Assembly: GCF_003544815.1 (NCBI RefSeq)
Contig: NZ_CP032100.1
Location: 806,001-870,000 of the forward strand
From: Arcobacter suis CECT 7833
GTDB taxonomy: Bacteria > Campylobacterota > Campylobacteria > Campylobacterales > Arcobacteraceae
Reading direction: 5' to 3'
DNA length: 64,000 nt
Every line of letters starts with the position of its first letter. Position 1 is the first letter of the stretch. Below, piece by piece: positions 46,636-53,849 of the stretch. Position numbers and translations under genes: made by a program. The notes under the pieces were generated by a model. It was given only the letters and a program-made list of their open reading frames with translations, was not told the DNA's origin and did not search any database.

Positions 46636-46880
46636 TTTACGCTAAAATTATCATAAATCAAATTGTACGTATAAATGATGTAACAACCATATAAGATTTA
46701 TTACATAGTGAATATCTCAATCTTATTTGTTCAAGATTATCAAATGGAAACGGATTCTTAATAGTTTAATTGGTGGATTTAAAATTAACTCTTCTTTTAC
46801 AGTTGATAATGCTTTAATCTATATCTCTAATATTTTAACAAAATATATTAAATGGGATAATCTTTATTTTCTAATATTTG

Positions 46881-47927
46881 TTAGCGTTCATTTTCATTTA
46901 ATAAGTTTATAATAGCTTTTTTATCTATAGAAGGTAATCCTAAAGTAAAACTTTCTTTAACTTTTTTATTAAAATCTTTTTTAATACTTGAATTATGTAA
47001 ATGGACTGGACCAAACTCCAATTCAGGGTGGTGATCCGCTGAATCTATTCTAGCAAATTGTTCACCTGTTTCATCAAAAAACATATAGCCATAATCTAAT
47101 GGACTTGTTATTCTAAATATTATTTTAATATTCGATTTATTTCTAATTGCTGTAATCGTGTCTTTTTTATTACATTTTATTATCATACAATCTAGTTCTT
47201 CTTTTAGAAATTTTTTCGTATCAGCTAAAAGTTCATCTGTAGATATATTAGTCAATGAGATAAATTCTTCACTAGTATAATTTTTTACAAAGTAATTAAG
47301 TGCTGAAATATCGTTTGAATGTATATTATCAAAACATATTTCACATACATCATAAGAGAAAAAGAAAGCTTTTTCCGCTGAAACTGTAGTACTCACTGTA
47401 TATTTAATTTCATTAGAGCAAAATAAACAATCTTTTGTATTAATTCTTAGTCCATATTCAGTATTTGTGTTTTTTTCTCTACCCAAAAACAGTTTTGTTA
47501 TTAGTTTATTTTTTTCTTTTACATAATTAATTATTCGTTCTGAAAAGTTTCCTTCCTGTTTTAAAAATACATTATAATTATGTGGACCATAAATATTTTC
47601 TAGTTCATATTTTTTTCGATATTTTCCTGCATCAAGCAATTTTTTAGTTTCGATATAATATGAACGTGATAGATGATATAGTTCAGTATTATTATAATAA
47701 GCAATCAACTTGAATATACTATTTTCACAATAAATATGGACATTGTTTGCTTCAGTTATCATATATTCTAATTGTTCACTAGTTTTTAATTTAATTCCAA
47801 TAAATGGATATTTATAATCTTCTTTTATAACTAAAAAAGCATTAAATAATGCATCAATTTCAGTTCCTTTTACACCTTTTTTCATTAAAGAATCAATATC
47901 TATTAAATCTTGAATATCAATTTTCAT
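46881..47927 (-). CDS. Unrecognised protein with Cys4 knuckle and TumE-like C-terminus
   Basis: The 348-residue protein has no clear family over most of its length. Residues 167-198 contain two CxxC pairs (CLFC and CEIC), probably a zinc knuckle. Residues ~265-302 read YMFFDETGEQ, RIDSADHHPELEF and HLHN, the pattern seen in TumE/DUF6516-type proteins (a domain carried by some toxin-antitoxin toxins). It has its own upstream region of 171 bases. Role unknown; a toxin or nucleic-acid-binding factor on the island is possible. Confidence 0.55.
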   Translation of the reverse strand: MKIDIQDLIDIDSLMKKGVKGTEIDALFNAFLVIKEDYKYPFIGIKLKTSEQLEYMITEANNVHIYCENSIFKLIAYYNNTELYHLSRSYYIETKKLLDAGKYRKKYELENIYGPHNYNVFLKQEGNFSERIINYVKEKNKLITKLFLGREKNTNTEYGLRINTKDCLFCSNEIKYTVSTTVSAEKAFFFSYDVCEICFDNIHSNDISALNYFVKNYTSEEFISLTNISTDELLADTKKFLKEELDCMIIKCNKKDTITAIRNKSNIKIIFRITSPLDYGYMFFDETGEQFARIDSADHHPELEFGPVHLHNSSIKKDFNKKVKESFTLGLPSIDKKAIINLLNENER

Positions 47928-48098
47928 TTTGTTCCTCTTCTAAAGACTTGTTAGAAATTCTGTTTAAGTTACTATATTAGCTAAGTCTACTATGATATAA
48001 TATAATTTTATTAATGTTATTTATATTTATAGAAAATATCAATAATTTATTTTTTGTCAGTTCTAACACTTATAAAATAGTCATTTCTGTAGAAATAT

Positions 48099-49643
48099 TT
48101 ATATCTCGATTCTTTTTAAAAAACTATTCATATCGAAATTAGTTTTCCAAAATACTATACGACTTGGGCTAAATTTACTCCAGTCAATTGTATATTCTCT
48201 GCAAATTACACCTCTTAATTTAAAACTATTATCTATCATTTGCAGAAATGAACCTATTAAAGTTCTATGATTACCTGTTGAAACTATGTATCTTTTTACT
48301 CCATTAATATCATTAAATGAAATATATATTGGTTTATCTATTTCAAATTCCTTAAAGAAATAATTTGTATCATAGTTTGCTTTTGTAGAATCAAAAAACT
48401 CACAAAATTTATATCTATCTTTACCATTTAATATATTAATTAATGAGGTATGAGTAAAAGGTTTTTGATAAGAACCAATCACATCAAGAGGAAAAATATC
48501 CATTGTATAGGTCTTTGAACAGATACTATATTTTTCATTATTTAAGATTTGATCTAGTGTTAGTTTACCAAATTTTTCACCTCCAATATTAATCCAACAT
48601 TTATTGATGTTTTTATTTTTAGAGGTAAAAGTTTTAATCGCACTAATTGCATTTTCTGGGTTTTCATGAAATATTTGTTTAATATTTGTAATTACTCCGT
48701 TATCTAAATCAATTAGTCGAAGATTTTTATATCGGTCTAATATTTTTTTATTATCAAAAATATCTAATTTCTTTAGAAATAAATTACTGTTTAATACAAT
48801 TTCATTGTCAGTCATTCCTAAATATCTTAAATAAGAAATTAATGATAATCCACTTTCTAATAGAAAATCATCTTTACTTATATTTAATTCTTTTCTTAAT
48901 TCATCAACTTTTAAATTTATCGAGCCATTAAAAAACATAGCTCTTTCTATTCCTAAAGGATGAGATGCCTTTTTTCTTTTTTCTTTTGAAATAGGATTAA
49001 AAAAATCAAATAAAAAATATAAACCTAAAAGATGATTATATATTAAATCTTTATCCGTCAACTTCTTTAATCCTTTATTAATTTCTTTTTTTATACTAAG
49101 AATACTTGCAAAAGTAAGTATTGCTGCAGTTGAGTCTGCTTCTAACTCCATAGCTTGAGATTCTATTAATTGATCTTCAGAAAGGCAAGATAAATCAATA
49201 AATTCTAAAATTTTTTTACTAGATCTTTTATAATCAGTATGTCCTAAAATTATATGAGAATATTCATGTAAAGAAATAAAATATAACCAAAAGTAAAATA
49301 AACTATCTGCAAATAGTTGTCTATTATCATTCTTATTAATTCTAAAAATATCTAATGTTGAAGTATAATGTGCAAATGTATAAAGGTCTTTAATTAGTAA
49401 AGAACATATATATATTTCATAAGTATTTGGAATTCCAATTATCTTGTCTGCATATGCATTATATTGATATTTATAGTTAGTGCTCCAAGGGTTTCTATAT
49501 CTAATATTGATCTCTTTTTTATATTTGATAAATTGATTTTTTATAAACTTATTTAAATTAGTTTCTATATTTATATATATGCTCTCCATTTTTTCTTTTG
49601 ATAATTCATATACTAATAATTTTTCTAAATCTTCTTTTTTCAT
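48099..49643 (-). CDS. Unrecognised HEXXH-peptidase and ParB-like fusion protein
   Basis: The 514-residue protein has a zinc-peptidase-like motif HEYSH at 126-130 (LHEYSHIILGH), followed at 161-170 by ESQAMELEAD, a possible third-ligand helix as in M48/M78/U49-like peptidases. The C-terminal ~110 residues resemble ParB/Srx folds: PIYISF, YIVSTGNHRTLIG (GNHR at 457-460) replaces the usual DGxHR. ATG follows AAAGGAAAG. I know of no established family joining these. A protease- or nuclease-based island function is possible. Confidence 0.6.
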   Translation of the reverse strand: MKKEDLEKLLVYELSKEKMESIYINIETNLNKFIKNQFIKYKKEINIRYRNPWSTNYKYQYNAYADKIIGIPNTYEIYICSLLIKDLYTFAHYTSTLDIFRINKNDNRQLFADSLFYFWLYFISLHEYSHIILGHTDYKRSSKKILEFIDLSCLSEDQLIESQAMELEADSTAAILTFASILSIKKEINKGLKKLTDKDLIYNHLLGLYFLFDFFNPISKEKRKKASHPLGIERAMFFNGSINLKVDELRKELNISKDDFLLESGLSLISYLRYLGMTDNEIVLNSNLFLKKLDIFDNKKILDRYKNLRLIDLDNGVITNIKQIFHENPENAISAIKTFTSKNKNINKCWINIGGEKFGKLTLDQILNNEKYSICSKTYTMDIFPLDVIGSYQKPFTHTSLINILNGKDRYKFCEFFDSTKANYDTNYFFKEFEIDKPIYISFNDINGVKRYIVSTGNHRTLIGSFLQMIDNSFKLRGVICREYTIDWSKFSPSRIVFWKTNFDMNSFLKRIEI

Positions 49644-50027
49644 AACTTTCCTTTTATTTTTTTAATTTTACCATATGATTTTTTTATTATTAAAATAATT
49701 ACAAATTGTAATAATAAATAAAATTTAAGTAAATAATTTTCAAATATTATTTTAATTTTAGAAATATCTTAATTCAAATTTGTCACCTTTGGTGAACAAC
49801 GAGTTGCAAAATTGGGAATAAATTGCGTTAGAAATTTGTGACCACATTTGGCATACTCGCTTAGTTTATTTTCGTAGGCAATTTTTATTATATAATTAAG
49901 ATATATTTAACTAATATTTAATTTTTATTTAATACTATTTATTAATATTAAATATATTTAAAGTATTATTGATTTTGTTAAATATTTACTATATAATACT
50001 TAATAATTTAAAATAAGGTTTAATTAA
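49644..50027. other. AT-rich intergenic stretch, no gene
   Basis: No open frame is supported. A less AT-rich core (about 49785-49875) contains GTCACC-TTT-GGTGAAC and AAATTTGTGACC, short inverted and direct elements without a recognised function. The rest is A/T only, typical of a promoter region for the following gene. Confidence 0.4.
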
Positions 50028-50585
50028 ATGAAATTAGAAGAATTTATGAATAAATATGAACCTAAGAAAAAAAGTTCTGTTTTTGATGAATATTTAGATG
50101 ATATAAATACTCTTTTAAATCTTAATTATTCGCAGAAACAAATTATAGAATATCTAAAATCAAATTCTAAAAATAAATCTGGATTAACAGAAGCTAATCT
50201 TAGCATTTATTTATCAAAGATTAAAAAAGAAAATAAATTTGAAAAAGCAAAAGATAAAATAGTTGATGAAAATTCAAAAGAAATAGTTATTGAAGATAAA
50301 ATTAAACCTAATCAAAATGAAGAAAAAGCAAAAGCTTATGATGAAATTAAAGAGCATTGTATGGTATTAAGAAAAAAGTATTTAAGTGAGAGTGAACAAA
50401 AAGAAGTTAAATCAGTTATTTCATTAATTGATTTTTTTGTAAAAAAAGCAATTAACAAAGATATTACTCAAAAATTACCTAAGAATGATAATTATATAAC
50501 TCCTATTGAATCAAATGAAGAAGATAACTCAATTTCTATTTATACCAAAATTGCAAAAATGAGAGAAAATAACAGCTTAGGTTAA
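50028..50585 (+). CDS. Small charged coiled protein, unknown (plasmid-like)
   Basis: The 185-residue protein has an N-terminal helix-rich segment (~1-70: YLDDINTLLNLNYSQKQIIE, GLTEANLSIYLSKIKKE) that looks like a helix-turn-helix, then a lysine/glutamate-rich coil and a helical block. AAGG precedes ATG by ~9 bases. Such proteins occur on plasmids and mobile islands, but I do not recognise this one. Confidence 0.5.
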   Translation: MKLEEFMNKYEPKKKSSVFDEYLDDINTLLNLNYSQKQIIEYLKSNSKNKSGLTEANLSIYLSKIKKENKFEKAKDKIVDENSKEIVIEDKIKPNQNEEKAKAYDEIKEHCMVLRKKYLSESEQKEVKSVISLIDFFVKKAINKDITQKLPKNDNYITPIESNEEDNSISIYTKIAKMRENNSLG

Positions 50586-51025
50586 AAATATTAACCAAAA
50601 CTTAAATAGATACAATTTCGCACTAGAGGATTAATAAAATGGAAATAGTCTTCTCAAACTTTTGTATATGGGTATTCAGAATGCTTCTAAAAAATGGACT
50701 ATACCTATTTGGAATTGATCGCTAACTATTTCACAGTTGGCAATATTGTTTGAGGGCAGACTAGATGAATCTTTAAACTTATGACTTAAAAAGTGATTTT
50801 TGTTGTTCAAAAAGTCCTAAGGGTTTGAGAGAATCTCCAAATTCTACTTTTTGAACAATTTTTGGAACAAATTATATCTCTAAATAAAGGTTATAAAGCC
50901 AATAAGTGAGATTTTCTAATTTTGTTCCAAAATTTAGAGTTAATGATACGATAAATATAGTTTTTCATACCGTTATTTGGTATGAAAAACTTGCTTTTTC
51001 ATACTAATTTAGTTAAAATGATTCC
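50586..51025. other. Intergenic region with several inverted repeats (structured RNA, origin or recombination site?)
   Basis: No gene is supported in 440 bases. Notable pairs: TTGTTCAAAAAGT (50803-50815) with ACTTTTTGAACAA (50846-50858), and TTTTGGAACAAA (50860-50871) with TTTGTTCCAAAA (50921-50932). The half upstream of 50780 (CAGTTGGCAATATTG and others) is less AT-rich. The Fic promoter elements follow. Confidence 0.55.
50959..51004. promoter_or_regulatory. Candidate operator of the fic gene
   Basis: AGTTTTTCATACC (50959-50971) and its complement GGTATGAAAAACT (50979-50991) are 13-bp arms with a 7-base spacer, followed by a third half-site TTTTTCATAC (50995-51004) 22 bases before the ATG. 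Confidence 0.6.
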
Positions 51026-52162
51026 ATGAAAAAACAAAAATGGATTTGGGAATACGAAGAGTATCCTAATTTTAAATATGATAAAGATAGATTATCACTA
51101 ATATTAAGAGATATTGCATATGAGCAAGGTAAACTAAAAGCTTTTATGCTTTTAATGGATCAAGAAAGTACAAAATACTCTTTAGCTACTACCCTTGAAA
51201 ATGAGATAATAGCCAGTTGTCAAATTGAAGGAGAAATATTAAATAGACAAAGTGTAAGATCTTCTATTAAACAAAAACTTGGACTTGAATCTCATGAACA
51301 TTATAATGCTATTAGGAAAGAAGACAACTATGTTGAAATATTAATTGATGCTAATACACATTATAATGAAGCTTTAAATTTAGAAAAAATATTTGGTTGG
51401 CATCATGCAATGTTTGAAAAGGGTTACAGTGGATTTTCTAAAATAAAAGTAGCTCAATTCAGAGGCGATGGCTCTATGCAAGTTGTATCAGGTGATTACG
51501 GAAAGGAAAAAATTCATTACGAAGCACCACCCTTTGATACATTAGAGCAAGAAATGAATAGTTTTATCCAATGGTTTAATGAAACACCTAGTTCTTTAGA
51601 AAAAGCAGCAATTACACATCTTTGGTTTGTAATTATTCACCCTTTTGATGATGGAAATGGTCGTATAACTAGAGCTTTAACAGATAGAGTTTTATCCAAA
51701 TTAGAAAAGTCTTCTTTTTCAAAAATTTATACTATGTCAAAGAGTATCTATGAAGATAGAAAAGGATACTATAATGCACTAGATAAAACAACAGGTAGAT
51801 TTGAAAAAGACGAGCCTTTAGATATTACATATTGGATGGAATGGTTTTTTAAAACTCTACATGACGCTTTATTAGATGCCCAAAAACAACTATCATACAT
51901 TGTTGATAAAACAAAGTTCTGGGATGCTCATAGGGGTGATGAATTAAATGCAAGACAAATTAAAGTATTAAATAAACTTCTAGATATAGGTAATGAAAAT
52001 TTTAAAGGTGATTTAACAAAGAAGAAATATGTAAAAATTGCTAATACAGCAGAAACCAATGCATCAAGAGACTTAGCAGACTTACTTGAAAAAGCTTGCA
52101 TCAAAAAAGTTGAAGGTACTTCAGGTAAAGGTACTAAATATACGATAAATCATAAAACTTGA
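51026..52162 (+). CDS. Fic-family AMP-transferase-type protein
   Basis: The 378-residue protein has a DUF4172-like N-terminus (WIWEYEEYPNFKYDKDRL) and a Fic domain with the complete motif HPFDDGNGR (His 205). An (S/T)xxxE(G/N) inhibitory motif is visible upstream (S64, E68, G69 in SCQIEGE), so it is a class II Fic with its own inhibitory helix. The C-terminal ~80 residues form a winged-helix-like segment. Fic proteins modify target proteins with AMP; on islands they often act in toxin-type modules. Confidence 0.88.
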   Translation: MKKQKWIWEYEEYPNFKYDKDRLSLILRDIAYEQGKLKAFMLLMDQESTKYSLATTLENEIIASCQIEGEILNRQSVRSSIKQKLGLESHEHYNAIRKEDNYVEILIDANTHYNEALNLEKIFGWHHAMFEKGYSGFSKIKVAQFRGDGSMQVVSGDYGKEKIHYEAPPFDTLEQEMNSFIQWFNETPSSLEKAAITHLWFVIIHPFDDGNGRITRALTDRVLSKLEKSSFSKIYTMSKSIYEDRKGYYNALDKTTGRFEKDEPLDITYWMEWFFKTLHDALLDAQKQLSYIVDKTKFWDAHRGDELNARQIKVLNKLLDIGNENFKGDLTKKKYVKIANTAETNASRDLADLLEKACIKKVEGTSGKGTKYTINHKT

Positions 52163-52184
52163 TATTTTTAACTAGTGATTAAAT

Positions 52185-52207
52185 GAAGTAGTCAAATTGA
52201 CTACTTC
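52185..52207. terminator. Hairpin between convergent fic and recombinase genes
   Basis: A near-perfect stem (GAAGTAGTCAA with TTGACTACTTC around one A) overlaps the end of the recombinase gene and can terminate both. Confidence 0.55.
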
Positions 52208-52764
52208 TTCTTAGCTACATCTTTAATTGCTCTATAGATTGTATTACGAGCTACATGAAAAAACTTAGATAACCATGCAACAGATTTTCCTTTTTCATGC
52301 TGCTTGTGTATAACAATTTTCTCTTTAGTATCCAGAATAGCTTTTCTGCCAAACTGAACACCTTTTTTCTTTGCAGCTTCAATCCCTTCTCTAACACGCT
52401 CATTTATAAAATCACGTTCAAACTCTGCAATAGCACCTAACATTGTGAATAATAGTCTACCTGCTGGAGATGTTGTATCAATGTTTTGATGTAATACTTT
52501 GAGATTTACATCTTTATTTTGTAAAAACTTTGCAATGTTATGAAGGTCTATTACAGACCTTGCTAATCTATCCAGTTTTGTAATATAAAGCACATCACCT
52601 TCTCTTACGAAGCCCATCATAATCTTAAATTGCTCGCGATCTACTTCATTCTTTCCTGATCTTTTTTCTGAAAATATCTTTTCACAGCCTGAATTCTTGA
52701 GTTGATCAATTTGATTCTCAAGATTTTGACTGGAAGTTGAAACTCTTGCGTAACCTACATTCAT
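52201..52764 (-). CDS. Serine recombinase (resolvase/invertase family)
   Basis: The 187-residue protein has the catalytic Ser 9 (GYARVSTSSQN), RSGKNEVDREQF, DRLARS and the C-terminal HTH (AWLSKFFHVARNTIYRAIKD). It is the size of Tn3-type resolvases and DNA invertases. AAAGGATTT lies before the ATG. No transposase gene accompanies it. A 19-bp inverted repeat lies just upstream (52780 and 52983). Confidence 0.9.
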   Translation of the reverse strand: MNVGYARVSTSSQNLENQIDQLKNSGCEKIFSEKRSGKNEVDREQFKIMMGFVREGDVLYITKLDRLARSVIDLHNIAKFLQNKDVNLKVLHQNIDTTSPAGRLLFTMLGAIAEFERDFINERVREGIEAAKKKGVQFGRKAILDTKEKIVIHKQHEKGKSVAWLSKFFHVARNTIYRAIKDVAKKK

Positions 52765-52779
52765 AATAAATCCTTTGTA

Positions 52780-53001
52780 TTGAACTTATTATTTATCTCA
52801 TATATTAGAATGATTGTAAAGTAATATCTATTTTTCGGAAAGTACAGGTTGTTGAACTTGTGTTATGACTCATTTTTTCGTGTCTTATTTCTTGTTGCCA
52901 GATCAGTCTAATTTTTACTCTGTTTTCGTATATAAAACCTATTAAAACCCTTACAATTTCTAAAAATATCATAAAATAGAGTAGATAAATAATAAGTTCA
53001 A
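52780..53001. repeat. 19-bp inverted repeats upstream of the serine recombinase
   Basis: TTGAACTTATTATTTATCT at 52780-52798 is repeated as its exact complement at 52983-53001, with 184 bases between. The right copy is inside the psiE-like pseudogene, so this piece was probably duplicated or inverted. Confidence 0.7.
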
Positions 53002-53097
53002 CAATCAAGCCAAAAATAGAAGCTATTACAAGTAGTGTAACAGCTAAAAAACTTCTAAATTCAATCTATTTTGAAAAAATATTTTTAATTTTTCCAT
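52805..53097 (-). pseudogene. PsiE-like membrane protein, frameshifted and truncated
   Basis: From ATG 53097 (GGAG upstream) the reverse strand reads MEKLKIFFQNRLNLEVF, then needs a one-base shift at a run of six T (about 53046-53051) to continue as LAVTLLVIASIFG and ELIIYLLYFMIFLEIVRVLI, the PsiE pattern ending in ENRVKIR. At about 52900 the similarity stops and an unrelated tail runs to 52805. So the gene carries both a frameshift and a 3' replacement next to the recombinase. Confidence 0.6.
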
Positions 53098-53154
53098 AAT
53101 TCTCCAAAGTTAAAAAATTTAAACCATAACAATTTACCAATATGTCAATAGTGA

Positions 53155-53847
53155 CTACTTTACTGTTGGCACTTGACATCGATACCCCATCCCTGATTCT
53201 GTAACAATATACTGTGGCATAGATGGATTCTCTTCTATTTTTTTACGAAGTTGCGCCATGAAAACACGTAGATAATGTGTCTCATTTCCATAGCCTCTTC
53301 CCCACACATTTTCTAAGACAAAGATATGGGTCAAAATTTTGCCGCGATTTTTGGCAAAAAGAGAGAGAAGTTCAAACTCTTTTTTTGTAAGCTTAACTGG
53401 TTTGGAATCGATAATCACCGTTTTATTGATTAAATTAATCGTGAGTTTACCAATTGTAATCTCATCTTGAACAGATTCGTCTTTTTCTTGGACACGACGA
53501 TATAATGCTTTTATCCGTGCAATCAGTTCACCGATACTGAAAGGTTTAGTCAGGTAATCATCTGCTCCCATATTCAATGCTTCAATCTTTTCACTCTCAA
53601 TGTCACGTGCACTGACTACTATAATAGGTACATCACTGAACATCTTTGCTTCTTTGATGAACTTTTTGCCATCACCATCAGGAAGCCCTAGATCAAGGAG
53701 CACTAACGAGATAGGATTCTGAGAAAGTGTAACAAGACCTGATTTTATTGAGTCTGCTTTTAACAACTCATATCCTGCTGCACCAAGAGAAATAGACAAC
53801 ATTTTTTGGATTCTGCTGTCATCCTCAATCAATAAAATATTTGCCAT
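53155..53847 (-). CDS. kdpE: KdpE response regulator
   Basis: The 230-residue OmpR/PhoB-type regulator has the receiver site Asp 52 (VLLDLGLPDGDG), PIIVVSARD and a winged-helix output domain (KKEFELLSLFAKNRGKILTH, VFMAQLRKKIE). It activates kdpFABC under potassium limitation after phosphorylation by KdpD. Two bases separate it from kdpD. Confidence 0.95.
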   Translation of the reverse strand: MANILLIEDDSRIQKMLSISLGAAGYELLKADSIKSGLVTLSQNPISLVLLDLGLPDGDGKKFIKEAKMFSDVPIIVVSARDIESEKIEALNMGADDYLTKPFSIGELIARIKALYRRVQEKDESVQDEITIGKLTINLINKTVIIDSKPVKLTKKEFELLSLFAKNRGKILTHIFVLENVWGRGYGNETHYLRVFMAQLRKKIEENPSMPQYIVTESGMGYRCQVPTVK

Positions 53848-53849
53848 TT

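Noticed and set aside
46727-46912. 61-codon forward frame between the AbiEi-like gene and the TumE-like gene
   Set aside because: TTG start without a ribosome binding site, no protein-like motif, and it overlaps the 3' end of the opposite gene.
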